Below, piece after piece: positions 31,716 to 39,321 of a DNA stretch of 39,321 nucleotides. The position numbers and the translations under genes are program-made. The DNA is taken from the NCBI GenBank assembly GCA_964597275.1, contig CAZQXS010000021.1, forward strand, positions 1 through 39,321. The letters are read 5' to 3'. The notes under the pieces are model-generated. The model was not told the DNA's origin, ran no database searches, and saw only the letters and a program-made list of their open reading frames with translations. Within the stretch, counting starts at the first letter, position 1. Every line of letters begins with the position of its first letter. The stretch is from UBA8110 sp964597275. GTDB lineage: Bacteria > SAR324 > NAC60-12.

Positions 31716-33410
31716 TTGTTACTTCAACTGCGCCTGCAAAACCTCGCCACCATCAAGGAGCTTGAGGCGGAGTTCGACTCCGGCTTCAGCATCCTCACCG
31801 GGGAAACCGGGGCGGGGAAGTCCATCATGATTGACGCGCTGCTGCTCGTGTTGGGCGGACGCGGCGACGTGGGCTTGATCCGCACGGGCGAAGAGCAAAC
31901 GGTCGTTGAAGCCGTCTTCGACTTGTCGCAAGTGGCGGGTGTCCGCACCCTACTCGAAGAGGCCGGAATCCCTGCCGAGAACGAACTCATCCTGCGCTGC
32001 GTGATCCCGCGCAAGGGACGGCAACGCCGTAGCATCAATGGTGCGGCAGTCACGATGGAATTTCTGAAAACCCTCGGCCAGCAGTTGGTCAACATTCACG
32101 GCCAGCACGAAAACCAAGCCCTGCTTCAGGTCGGCACTCACCTCGAATTCCTCGATCAGCACGGCAAGCTTGTGTCGCTCCGCAACACCGTCCGGGAAGC
32201 TCACTCCGCACATCAGCAGGCACTTGCGGAACAGCGCGACCTCGCCCAACGGCTCTCCGCCCGGCAGGCCCGCATCGAGGAACTGACGATCATCCGGGAG
32301 GAACTGGAGGAACTCAACCTTCAGGAAGGCGAGGACGAAGCGCTACAACAGGAAGTGGCCCGGCTCTCCAACACCGAGCGGCTGTCCCTGCTGGTGGGGC
32401 AGGTGCCTGCGCTCTTGCACGATGACGAGGGAGCGGTTCTCACGCAACTCGAATCCGCCCGCCGCACCCTCAGCGAGGCCGAGCGCGTGGACCCCACCTG
32501 CACGACAATGCGCGAAGCCTTGGAATCCGCGCTCTTCCAGCTTGAGGACGTGCATCAGGAGGTGGCGCGCTACACCGCCGGAATCGAGGAGAACCCGGAG
32601 CGGCTGGCGTGGATCAACGAACGGCTCAACCGCATCCAGCGGCTCCAGCGCAAGCACAAACTGGACTCCGGCGAGGCACTGCGCGGCTTGCTGGACTCCG
32701 TGATCGCGGAACTGGAGGCACTGGAGCATTTGGAAGAAGACGGCCAAGCACTGGCGGAGCGCATTGCCGCATGTGAGGCGAAGCTGAAAAAGGACTCCGA
32801 AACGCTCTCGGAACGCCGCCAAAAAGCCGCCCGCAAGCTCGACTCCGTCGTCGTCCGGGAACTGCGTCAGCTCGGCATGGAAAAAGCCCGCTTTGAAACA
32901 CAGCTCACCCTCCGCGAAACCGACGGCCAGCCGCAGTGGACCCCCTCTGGCATGGACCGCGTGGAGTTCCTGCTCTCGGTCAACCCCGGACAAGCCCTGC
33001 GCAACCTCGCCAAGGTCGCGTCCGGTGGAGAGCTTTCGCGCATCATGCTCGCCCTCAAAACCGTCCTCACCTCGCCAGACACGGTGGAAATCCTCATTTT
33101 CGACGAGGTGGATTCCGGAATCAGCGGGCGGGTTGCAGAAATCGTCGGCCAAAAGTTGCGGTCGCTCGGCACCCGTCACCAGACACTTTGCATCACCCAC
33201 CTGCCGCAGATCGCCGCCTTTTCCGAACACCACTACGTCGTCAGCAAGGAGCTGCGCCAAAACGCCACCTTCACTTCCATCGCACGCCTGGAATCACCGG
33301 ACGAGAAAACCGCAGAACTCGCCAAGCTGCTGGGGAGTTCCGAGGTCGCCTCCAAGGCCGAACAGTTGGCCCGCGACATGCTGGCCCGCGCCCAGAGCCT
33401 TTCCACGTAG
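31716..33410 (+). CDS. recN: DNA repair protein RecN
   Basis: RecN is an SMC-like ATPase acting in double-strand-break repair. The 564-residue protein has Walker A GETGAGKS (29-36), long coiled-coil arms (about 150-380), an ABC signature VASGGELSRIMLALK and Walker B LIFDEVDSGISG, followed by the ITHLPQIAAF switch. The start is TTG at 31716. The N-terminus MLLQLRLQNLATIKELEAEF aligns with known RecN N-termini, so this rare start is probably real. No canonical LexA box was found upstream; instead the leader consists of the heptad repeat. Confidence 0.96.
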   Translation: MLLQLRLQNLATIKELEAEFDSGFSILTGETGAGKSIMIDALLLVLGGRGDVGLIRTGEEQTVVEAVFDLSQVAGVRTLLEEAGIPAENELILRCVIPRKGRQRRSINGAAVTMEFLKTLGQQLVNIHGQHENQALLQVGTHLEFLDQHGKLVSLRNTVREAHSAHQQALAEQRDLAQRLSARQARIEELTIIREELEELNLQEGEDEALQQEVARLSNTERLSLLVGQVPALLHDDEGAVLTQLESARRTLSEAERVDPTCTTMREALESALFQLEDVHQEVARYTAGIEENPERLAWINERLNRIQRLQRKHKLDSGEALRGLLDSVIAELEALEHLEEDGQALAERIAACEAKLKKDSETLSERRQKAARKLDSVVVRELRQLGMEKARFETQLTLRETDGQPQWTPSGMDRVEFLLSVNPGQALRNLAKVASGGELSRIMLALKTVLTSPDTVEILIFDEVDSGISGRVAEIVGQKLRSLGTRHQTLCITHLPQIAAFSEHHYVVSKELRQNATFTSIARLESPDEKTAELAKLLGSSEVASKAEQLARDMLARAQSLST

Positions 33411-33483
33411 CACACCCCGATTTCGGCACACTCGTTGCTGAAGTGTTAAGGTTCCCTGCGAACCCGCACCTGCTCACGCCACC

Positions 33484-34065
33484 ATGAATTTTCGAGGCCA
33501 CCTCACCGGAGGACTGCTGGCCGGAGCCGTCACTGCTTCGGTCGCCGTTGGCACCAAGTACGTTTCGGTGTCTGCGGAAGCGCTTCAGCAGTTCACGGAA
33601 AACCCCCTGCACTGGCAAGGCGAGGTGCAAACGCTCATCGGCCTCTTCCTCGCCACCCTCTTCATGGCGCTGTTCCCGGACCTCGACACCGCCTCGGTCC
33701 CGCAACGCTGGTTCTTCCGGGGCATGTTCGTGCTGCTCGCCTTTCTCTTTTTCACACGGCAGATGGAACTGTTCGCCATCCTCGCCTTTGTCTCGCTGCT
33801 GCCTGTGATGCACAAGCATCGGGGCTGGACCCACTGGAAAATCACGCCGTGGGTCATTGCGCTGTTCCTTGCGGTCGTCTTCGAATACTTCCGGGTGAAG
33901 GATTTGTGGCTTCAGGAATTTTCATGGGCGAGGGTTTGGGCGTTTCTTCAGCAGTTCTGGATGTACGTCTTTGCCTGCGTGCTGGGGCACTACACGCACC
34001 TGCTGCTGGATTCACGGCAAATCCGCTGGCTGCCCTTCATCCGCAACTCCGCAAACCACCACTGA
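33484..34065 (+). CDS. YdjM-like (DUF457) inner-membrane metal-dependent hydrolase family protein
   Basis: The 193-residue polytopic membrane protein has the family pattern GHLTGGLLAG near the N-terminus, LFPDLDTAS, HKHRGWTHW and a late GHYTHLLLDS, with conserved His and Asp residues facing a putative metal site. About four to five hydrophobic helices are visible. Catalysis has not been clearly shown for the family. The E. coli member YdjM is part of the LexA regulon, and here the gene follows recN, another SOS gene in E. coli. This is suggestive, but no LexA site is visible. Three bases separate it from the next gene. Confidence 0.8.
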   Translation: MNFRGHLTGGLLAGAVTASVAVGTKYVSVSAEALQQFTENPLHWQGEVQTLIGLFLATLFMALFPDLDTASVPQRWFFRGMFVLLAFLFFTRQMELFAILAFVSLLPVMHKHRGWTHWKITPWVIALFLAVVFEYFRVKDLWLQEFSWARVWAFLQQFWMYVFACVLGHYTHLLLDSRQIRWLPFIRNSANHH

Positions 34066-34068
34066 GCA

Positions 34069-34770
34069 ATGGCCCAAGCCCTTTCCGTCACGGATGTCGC
34101 CTTTGCGTTTCTGCTCATTGCCATTGTGGGCGTCATCCAGTGGCGCACGGGCGGACGGCACGGGACCACGCTCTACGCCTCGGTGCGGATGGTGGTGCAG
34201 TTGGTGGTGGTGGGCTTTGTGCTGGTGTACATCTTCGAGTCCAGCAACGCTTGGGTGTCGTTACTGGTGCTGGCCGTGATGCTGACGGCGGCGGGCTACA
34301 TTGCGATGCGGCCCGTGCAGGATCGTTCGCTGCGGCACTACGCGCTCATGCTGCTCGCCCTGAGCGCAGGAGGTCTGCTCTCCCTGCTTTATGTGCTGTT
34401 CGCCGTGTTCGACCAAAGCTATCCGTTTGAGCCGAGGTTCGCCATTCCGCTGGCGGGCATGTCGCTGGCCAGCGCCATGAACACGCTCAGTCAGTCCGCC
34501 GAACGCTACGAGGCCGAACGCTCCCACGGACAGGACGCGACGGCGGCCCGCGCCGTGGCCTTTGATGCAGCAATGATTCCACGGGTGAATGGGATGCTGG
34601 CGGTGGGCGTGGTGTCGCTTCCGGGCATGATGACCGGACAGATCCTCGCCGGGGTTTCACCCCTGCTCGCGGTGCGCTACCAGATCGTGATCATGTGTCT
34701 GCTCTACGGCGCGTCCGGCATCGCCGCATCCGTTTACCTGCGGCTGCGAGAGCAACTTCGCACTCCTTGA
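34069..34770 (+). CDS. FetB/YbbM-like ABC transporter permease (UPF0014)
   Basis: The 233-residue protein has about seven membrane helices and the strongly conserved C-terminal block SLPGMMTGQILAGVSPL followed by AVRYQIVIMCLLYGASGIAA. The E. coli FetAB pair has been linked to iron export and oxidative-stress resistance. The usual ATPase partner FetA is not adjacent, so it must be encoded elsewhere or the permease works with another one. The ATG lies three bases after the YdjM-like gene. The -35 box of the following toxin-antitoxin promoter overlaps its last codons. Confidence 0.85.
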   Translation: MAQALSVTDVAFAFLLIAIVGVIQWRTGGRHGTTLYASVRMVVQLVVVGFVLVYIFESSNAWVSLLVLAVMLTAAGYIAMRPVQDRSLRHYALMLLALSAGGLLSLLYVLFAVFDQSYPFEPRFAIPLAGMSLASAMNTLSQSAERYEAERSHGQDATAARAVAFDAAMIPRVNGMLAVGVVSLPGMMTGQILAGVSPLLAVRYQIVIMCLLYGASGIAASVYLRLREQLRTP

Positions 34771-34795
34771 CGGAATCGGCGATTTTCGCTAGATT
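34767..34795 (+). promoter_or_regulatory. Sigma-70-type promoter for the toxin-antitoxin operon
   Basis: TTGACG (34767-34772) and TAGATT (34790-34795) are separated by exactly 17 bases. The antitoxin ATG follows 34 bases later with a good AAAGGA ribosome-binding site. Confidence 0.6.
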
Positions 34796-34829
34796 AGGGG
34801 AAAGTAACCGTCCTGCACAAAAGGAATTC

Positions 34830-35081
34830 ATGGAACCCTTGAGTCTTGAAGAAGCCCAACAACAACTGCCACAACTCGTAGCGGCAGCACTGGATGGGGA
34901 AGAAGTGCTGATCACTCTCCCGAACAAACCCAAGATCCGGCTGACTCCCCTACCTCCAAGCATAAAAACTCAGGGATATGGCGACCTTGCTCTGAGTCCG
35001 GAAGCCCTCGATGCGGCTTTCAGTGATGCGGTTGAAGCGGAGGTTGCTACGTTGTTCCAAAGCAATCTGGAAACTCCGTGA
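34830..35081 (+). CDS. Phd/YefM- or VapB-type antitoxin
   Basis: The 83-residue protein begins MEPLSLEEAQQQLPQLVAAA and continues with LDGEEVLITLPNKPKIRLTPL. This is the Phd/YefM-type DNA-binding N-domain (strand-helix-helix-strand with GEEVLIT). The C-terminal part is acidic and should bind the toxin. AAAGGA lies four bases before the ATG at 34830, which excludes the longer upstream frame inside fetB. Its TGA overlaps the GTG start of the toxin gene by three bases (GTGA), the usual coupled arrangement. The antitoxin looks intact although its partner is broken. Confidence 0.85.
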   Translation: MEPLSLEEAQQQLPQLVAAALDGEEVLITLPNKPKIRLTPLPPSIKTQGYGDLALSPEALDAAFSDAVEAEVATLFQSNLETP

Positions 35082-35473
35082 GACTCCTACTCGACACTCA
35101 TGTTGCCTTGTGGTGGTTTTCGGCCCACCCCCGACTTCCCAACAAAGCCAAAATCCAAATTGCCGAATCTGAGTGCTTTCTTAGTGCCGCCTCCATCTGA
35201 GAGGTGGCCATCAAGCACCGACTCGGCAAACTGGAGGTTTCGCCTCAGCATGTGATTGAGGTTTCTCGGACTTCAGGGGTGAACCTGCTCTCCGTTACAG
35301 CGGAACATGCTGCGGCCACCCATCACCTTCCTCTCTTGCACCACGATCCGTTTGACCGAATGCTACTGGCTCAAGCACGGCTTGAAGGATTCACTTTGTT
35401 GACGGGTGACAAGGCGATGCTTTTGTATGGAGACCCGACCCAAGACATTCGTTCAGGAACGTCAAAAACGTAA
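35078..35473 (+). pseudogene. VapC-type PIN-domain toxin, interrupted by an in-frame TGA
   Basis: From GTG at 35078 one frame encodes a 131-codon PIN-domain protein: LLLDTHVALWW (first catalytic Asp), SAASI-stop-EVAIKHRLGKLE, DPFDRMLLAQA and LLTGDKAML. In relatives the interrupted motif reads SIWEIAIK, so TGA at codon 41 (35198-35200) replaces an expected Trp TGG. The stop separates the first catalytic Asp from all other acidic residues, so the RNase should be inactive. TGA is used as an ordinary stop elsewhere in this window, which argues against recoding. Re-initiation at GTG 35204 would give only the C-terminal two-thirds. The 3' end overlaps the convergent gpsA by 12 bases. Confidence 0.85.
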
Positions 35474-36586
35474 TTGAGATTCTGACTCAGCCCGCGACTG
35501 AAACAAATCCGCGAACTCGGATTCCGGATCGGGGCGCGAGAGCAATTGGTCGAGGGCTTCCGGGCAGTTGAGTTGGCCTTGGATGACCGCATCCACGACC
35601 GTGCAGATGGGTAGGTCGAGTCCATGCTGTTGGGCGAGTTGTCGGACGGCCCCGGCGTTTTCCATGCCCTCGATCACAGTGCGTCGCCCTTCCAAATACT
35701 CCGCCAGCGACTGTCCGCTTCCGAGCGCGAGGCCGAGGCTGTAGTTGCGAGAGAGGTTCCCGGTGGCGGTCAGCACCAAGTCCCCCAAGCCCGCCACGCC
35801 AGAGAGCGTTTCCGGACGCCCGCCCAGCGTCACGCCCAGCCGCATCATTTCGGAGAGGCCCCGGCTGATCAGCGCCGCCCGTCCGCTCAGTCCCAAGCCC
35901 ATGCCGTCCGCAATTCCAGCGGCAATGGCGATCACGTTTTTCATGGCACCGCCGACCTGCACACCCACCAAGTCCGTGCTGGGATAGAGCCGGAAGCGCG
36001 AGGAGCCGAGTTGCGTTTGCAGCCGCCGCAAGCGTTCGGAATCGGTTCCAGCCAACACCGCCGCCACGGGTTGCCCTGATGCCACGTCCGCCGCAAAGGT
36101 GGGCCCGGAAAGCACCTGCACTCCGCCCAACTGCGGCCAGCCTGTGGTGCAGACCTCGCTGAGCAATGCGTTGCCGGGGCCAAAACCTTTGGTCGCCAAC
36201 ACCACGTCATGCCCGGCGGTGAGCGCTCCGGACAGGGTTTCGACCACCCACGTCATCGCGTGCGAGGGCACGACGACCAGCAGCGTTTTCACACGTTCCG
36301 GAAGCTGCTCGACGGCATCCACCACCTCGATTTTGGAATGGGAGGCGTTCGTGCTGAGCTTGTCGAAGTGCGGACGCTCGACCTCTTCGACAATCCCCTC
36401 CACAGGCAGTTTCACACCGGGCAAAAACAGCGTGTTCTCGCGTTGCTGACGGATGGACTCGCGCACCTCCGCTTCCCGCGCCCAGAGGTGGACGGAGCGC
36501 CCCTGCCGGGCCAGATGCAGGGCGAGGGCGGTGCCCCATGCCCCGGCTCCGAGGACTCCGATTGCGCTTGGGTTGTGGTCGTTCAT
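35462..36586 (-). CDS. gpsA: NAD(P)H-dependent glycerol-3-phosphate dehydrogenase
   Basis: The enzyme reduces dihydroxyacetone phosphate to sn-glycerol-3-phosphate for phospholipid synthesis. The 374-residue protein has the dinucleotide motif GVLGAGAWGTALA (10-22), VVVPSHA, LATKGFGP, VLSGPTFAADVA, the catalytic-type Lys in AMKNVIAIAAGIADGMGLG, and GLGDLVLTATG. Residues 68-88 contain an insert (RPHFDKLSTNASHSKIE) that has no counterpart in usual GpsA proteins; it arises from a REP-like DNA unit. Apart from the insert and a slightly long C-terminus the enzyme appears intact. ATG 36586 is chosen from the family N-terminus. Confidence 0.95.
   Translation of the reverse strand: MNDHNPSAIGVLGAGAWGTALALHLARQGRSVHLWAREAEVRESIRQQRENTLFLPGVKLPVEGIVEEVERPHFDKLSTNASHSKIEVVDAVEQLPERVKTLLVVVPSHAMTWVVETLSGALTAGHDVVLATKGFGPGNALLSEVCTTGWPQLGGVQVLSGPTFAADVASGQPVAAVLAGTDSERLRRLQTQLGSSRFRLYPSTDLVGVQVGGAMKNVIAIAAGIADGMGLGLSGRAALISRGLSEMMRLGVTLGGRPETLSGVAGLGDLVLTATGNLSRNYSLGLALGSGQSLAEYLEGRRTVIEGMENAGAVRQLAQQHGLDLPICTVVDAVIQGQLNCPEALDQLLSRPDPESEFADLFQSRAESESQLRF
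36324..36385. repeat. REP-like repeat unit inserted in-frame in gpsA
   Basis: The core (about 36345-36372) contains GTTCGTGCTGAGCTTGTCGA, a sequence I recall as a widespread dispersed repeat whose translations (FDKLS/FDKLR-type peptides) appear in many predicted proteins. ACCTC occurs at 36324-36328 and again at 36381-36385, exactly 57 bases apart, as expected for a 5-base target duplication. Because 57 is 19 codons, the gpsA frame is preserved. Confidence 0.65.
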
Positions 36587-36647
36587 GCGGAACAATTGCT
36601 GTGATCTGACGGTTCTGCAAAAAGTCGAGAACCCTAAAAAGTTTACC

Positions 36648-36723
36648 CACCACAGAGAACACAGAGAACACAGAGGATGGTTTTGCTGTTTTTTCCTCTG
36701 TAAACTCTGTGCCCTCTGTGGTG
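36648..36723. repeat. Long imperfect palindrome of ACAGAG units
   Basis: The left arm 36648-36677 (CACCACAGAGAACACAGAG and so on) and the right arm 36694-36723 pair at 25 of 30 positions around a 16-base T-rich loop. Within the left arm the unit ACAGAGAAC repeats every nine bases. This resembles the CTCTGTG/CACAGAG interspersed repeats common in several environmental phyla. It lies in the 240-base gap between gpsA and the dehydrogenase gene, where I see no other gene. It could also act as a bidirectional transcript end. Confidence 0.75.
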
Positions 36724-36826
36724 AGCTTGTTTGGGATTCCAAGCTGTTTACGGGCTTGCCACAGGTTTGGCTTCCCAGCCTACGCAGAACCTCCCAAACC
36801 GCAACGCCAAAACAAGAATCTTGACC

Positions 36827-37891
36827 ATGACCTCCTATCGAATTGCCGCGCTCAACGGCGATGGCATTGGCCCCGAAATCACGCAGGCCACGCTCGCCGT
36901 GCTAAAAGCCGCCCTGAAAAATCATCCCGAACTGCAAATCGAGTGGCTGCGCCTGCCGATGGGTTTCGAGGCCATCGAGAGCCACGGGCATCCGCTCCCG
37001 TCCTTCGTGCTGCCGGAGTTGCAGAACTGCCACGGCTGGATTCTCGGCCCCCACGATTGCGCGGCCTATCCGGAAGAATTCCAATCCGAACTCAACCCCA
37101 GCGGCACGATCCGCAAGCATTTTGACCTCTACGCCAACCTGCGGCCCGCCCGCAAGATTCCGGGCCTGCCAAGCGTGGTGGAGGCGATTGATTTGGTCAT
37201 TGCCCGCGAAAACACGGAGGGCTTTTACGCCGACCGCAACATGCACTGGGGCACAGGCGAGTTCCTGCCCGTTCCGGGGGTTGCGCTGGCGGTGGGGGTC
37301 TTCACGGAAAAAGCGGCGGAGCGCATCGCCCACACCGCGTTCCAACTGGCCCGGAGCCGACGCAACCACGTCAGCATCGTCCACAAGGCCAACGTGTTGC
37401 GGGCGACCACGGGGCTGTTTCTGAAAACCTGCCGCCGCGTGGGCGAGCAGTATCCGCAGGTGCGGGTGGAGGACTACCACATTGACGCGATGGCCGCGCA
37501 CCTCGTGCGACGTCCCGCCGAGTTTGACGTGATCGTCACCACCAACATGTTCGGAGACATCCTCTCGGACTTGACGGCGGAACTCGCGGGCAGCCTGGGC
37601 ACGGGCGGGTCCGTCAACGCCGGGGATCGGCACACGATGGCACAGGCCATCCACGGCGGCGCTCCCGACATCGCCGGAAAAGGCGTCGCGAATCCCACCG
37701 GACTGCTGCGCTCCAGCGTGCTGCTCTTCCAGCGGCTGGCCCGCCAGCATGACGATCCGGGGCTGGAGGCCTTGGCAAACACGGTGGATCAGGCGCTCGA
37801 CACCACCCTGACCTCCGGAGTCCACACTCCCGATCTCGGCGGCACCGCCTCCACCAACGAATTCGCGCAGGCCGTCATCGCCCGGCTTTGA
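36827..37891 (+). CDS. Isocitrate/isopropylmalate dehydrogenase family protein
   Basis: The 354-residue protein is a beta-decarboxylating, metal- and NAD(P)-dependent dehydrogenase. It begins with YRIAALNGDGIGPEI and has the substrate Arg region NLRPARKIPG, the active-site Tyr in ARENTEGFYAD, the catalytic Lys in VHKANVLRATTGLF, and the metal Asp cluster in NMFGDILSDLTAEL. Near the C-terminus HGGAPDIAGKGVANPTG is the nucleotide-binding loop. The first substrate loop reads LNPSGTIRKHFDLYA rather than the LeuB or Icd consensus, so it may be an NAD-isocitrate, homoisocitrate or tartrate dehydrogenase-type enzyme; I cannot decide. The stop codon lies one base before the assembly gap. Confidence 0.88.
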   Translation: MTSYRIAALNGDGIGPEITQATLAVLKAALKNHPELQIEWLRLPMGFEAIESHGHPLPSFVLPELQNCHGWILGPHDCAAYPEEFQSELNPSGTIRKHFDLYANLRPARKIPGLPSVVEAIDLVIARENTEGFYADRNMHWGTGEFLPVPGVALAVGVFTEKAAERIAHTAFQLARSRRNHVSIVHKANVLRATTGLFLKTCRRVGEQYPQVRVEDYHIDAMAAHLVRRPAEFDVIVTTNMFGDILSDLTAELAGSLGTGGSVNAGDRHTMAQAIHGGAPDIAGKGVANPTGLLRSSVLLFQRLARQHDDPGLEALANTVDQALDTTLTSGVHTPDLGGTASTNEFAQAVIARL

Positions 37892-37892
37892 C

Positions 37893-37992
37893 NNNNNNNN
37901 NNNNNNNNNNNNNNNNNNNNNNNNNNNNNNNNNNNNNNNNNNNNNNNNNNNNNNNNNNNNNNNNNNNNNNNNNNNNNNNNNNNNNNNNNNNN
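37893..37992. other. Assembly gap (100 N)
   Basis: Exactly 100 N of unknown true length separate the dehydrogenase stop codon from the 3' part of the convergent TPR protein gene. The end of that gene is lost in the gap. Confidence 0.98.
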
Positions 37993-39321
37993 ACTTCAGC
38001 CCCGCAAGGGCCAGCCCTTTTTTGAAGCGCATCATGCCTCCCGGATAGGTCTGCTCAAGGTGGGCTTGGCTGAAGCTCGGGTTCATTTCCAGTGTCTTGG
38101 CCAGTGCCGCCTCCGCCTCTGCCTGCTTGCCGAGCAAGGCGCTGATAGCGGCAAGCCCGGCAAAGGCCTGAAAGACCGCATTCGGATGGCTGGCCGCTTT
38201 CTTGGCCCATTCTAGGGCTTCCTCATCCCGCTCCAGCAGGTTTGACAGCACCCACGCCTTGATGTTCTCAAAGGCCCAGAGCAGGGGATCGTTGGGGCTG
38301 AGTCGGATCGCATTGTTGATCAGTTCCAGCGCCGCCTCGCCATCGCCATTCGCCATCAGATAGGCTTGGGCCAGCCCGTGGTAGGCGTGGGCGTAGCTCG
38401 GATTGAGGGCGATGGCCCGCTTGAGTTCCTGATCTGATTTTTCCGGCTGATGCGAAAACGCAGCCGCTCGTCCCAGCGCGTAATGCGCAAAGGGATCCTG
38501 ATCGTCCAGCACCACGGCCCGTTCTGCGTGGGTCACGGCCTTCTCGATGCAGTGCTTGGGGTCGTCGGTGAAATTGGACAGCACCATGATCAGGTAGCCC
38601 ACCGAAAGCCCGGCCTGCGCCGTGGCAAACTCCTCGTCCCGTGCGATGGCCTGCTGGTAGAGCGTGATGGCGGTCTCGACGTTTTCCTTGGAGAACTGGT
38701 ACATGTGCCACTGCGCCTGCTGGAACAGGTCCCACGCTCCCATGTTTCCGGCGGTCTTGCGCCGTGCGCGCTGGCGTTCGGAGCGGGCCAGTTCCGGCTC
38801 GATGGAGGCGGCGATGGTCTCGGTGATCTCGTCTTGCAGGGCGAAGATGTCGTCGAGGTTGCGGTCGTAACGTTCCGTCCAGAGGTGTGAGCCGCTGTTT
38901 GCTTCAATGAGTTGGGCGGTGATCCGCACCCTTGCTCCGGCCTTGCGCACGCTGCCCTCCAGCACATATTCCACCTTGAGCGCCTCTGCGACCTCGCGCA
39001 CGTCCACCGCCTTGCCCTTGTACACGAAGGTCGAGTTGCGGGCGATCACCGAGAGCCAGCGGTAGCGGGAGATCACCGAGATGATGTCCTCCGTGATCCC
39101 GTCCACAAAGTACTCCTGCTCCGGATCACCGCTCATGTTGTCGAAGGGCAGTACCGCGATGACAGGGACTTTCGCATCGGCTTCGGCAGCGTTCGGGGAC
39201 GATGCAGGAGACGGATCGGCAGGCTTGGCGGCAGACGCATCGGCAGGAGCCTCCTCCCCCTCGTGCCCCAGCAGCACCTTGAAGGTCGGCACGGGTTCCT
39301 CGATGTTCTTCATCTCCCGCG
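37993..39321 (-). CDS. TolB-like/TPR C-terminal part of an adenylate/guanylate cyclase-type protein (partial at both ends)
   Basis: The frame is open to the window edge. The first visible residues, REMKNIEEPVPTFKVL, match the end of class III cyclase domains (typically LKNI-x-EPV), so the catalytic domain probably lies outside the window. A Pro/Ala-rich linker leads to a TolB-like domain: VIAVLPFDNMSGDPEQEYFV, DGITEDIISVISRYRWLSVI, YVLEGSVRK and LWTERYDRNLDDIFALQDEI. Several TPR repeats follow (for example HYALGRAAAFSHQPEKSDQE and AIALNPSYAHAYHGLAQAYL). This cyclase-TolB-TPR layout is known from proteobacterial genomes. The C-terminus runs into the gap after GLALAGLK. A stand-alone TolB-TPR protein is the alternative, but the REMKNIEEPV start makes it unlikely. 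Confidence 0.82.

Noticed and set aside
35198..35200. TGA read as Trp or selenocysteine in the VapC-like gene
   Set aside because: Many genes in the window end with TGA at the expected place, so TGA is a stop codon. No selenocysteine insertion structure or selenoprotein context is evident.
36902..39313. Apparent 803-codon minus-strand frame running through the N gap
   Set aside because: The part beyond the gap is antisense to the dehydrogenase gene. The join is produced by a 100-N placeholder of unknown length.
1..39321. CRISPR arrays, tRNA or rRNA genes, transposases, prophage genes
   Set aside because: No regularly spaced direct repeats, cloverleaf-like intergenic sequence, rRNA-like sequence or mobile-element protein was seen.

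Overview
The window reads as a stretch of core chromosome from a GC-rich, Gram-negative (diderm), flagellated bacterium. Evidence for this is an L-ring lipoprotein (FlgH), P-ring chaperone (FlgA), distal rod proteins (FlgF, FlgG), an OmpA-type outer-membrane protein, lipoproteins, type I glutamine synthetase with its adenylyltransferase GlnE, and likely sigma-54 promoters. The gene set looks proteobacterial or deltaproteobacterial-grade (a SAR324/Lambdaproteobacteria-like lineage is my guess). No rRNA is present to settle this. Two runs of exactly 100 N (12663-12762 and 37893-37992) mark scaffold joins of unknown true size, so this is a draft or metagenome assembly.

Layout. 1-4.0 kb: an MmgE/PrpD protein divergent from a mandelate-racemase-type enolase-superfamily enzyme with its own terminator, then a coupled DUF445 membrane protein and hotdog thioesterase. 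4.0-6.2 kb: pdxH and pyruvate kinase, divergent. 6.2-10.7 kb: a minus-strand six-gene run headed by ahcY (flavin reductase, FlgT-like lipoprotein, 5-formyl-THF cyclo-ligase, GNAT acetyltransferase, DUF218 protein). 10.9-12.2 kb: an orphan membrane histidine kinase. 12.2-15.7 kb, minus strand: queG, rpsA with a clear sigma-70-type promoter, and a 60-residue protein. 15.8-21.5 kb: lytic transglycosylase, a WecA/TagO-like sugar-phosphate transferase with an extra C-terminal domain, fmt, and an acyl-CoA carboxylase carboxyltransferase. 21.5-26.9 kb, minus strand: the flagellar run flgF-flgG-flgA-flgH followed by a separately promoted coiled-coil OmpA protein. 27.2-34.8 kb, plus strand: glnA, glnE, recN, a YdjM-like membrane protein and a FetB-like permease. 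34.8-35.5 kb: a Phd/VapB antitoxin followed by a VapC toxin gene broken by a TGA codon. 35.5-39.3 kb: gpsA carrying an in-frame repeat-derived insertion, an isocitrate/isopropylmalate dehydrogenase family enzyme, and the 3' part of a TolB/TPR adenylate-cyclase-type gene.

The most informative non-coding region is the 313-bp gap between flgF and glnA. Each side carries a GG-N10-GC sigma-54 element, one facing the flagellar operon and one facing glnA, with an AT-rich inverted repeat and a leader hairpin on the glnA side. Three repeat families are also visible: a heptad ACTGNNN tandem array before recN, a long imperfect palindrome built on ACAGAG units before the dehydrogenase gene, and a REP-like unit inside gpsA. 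Most genes are housekeeping. I found no convincing new multi-gene system, no CRISPR array, no tRNA or rRNA, and no transposase.
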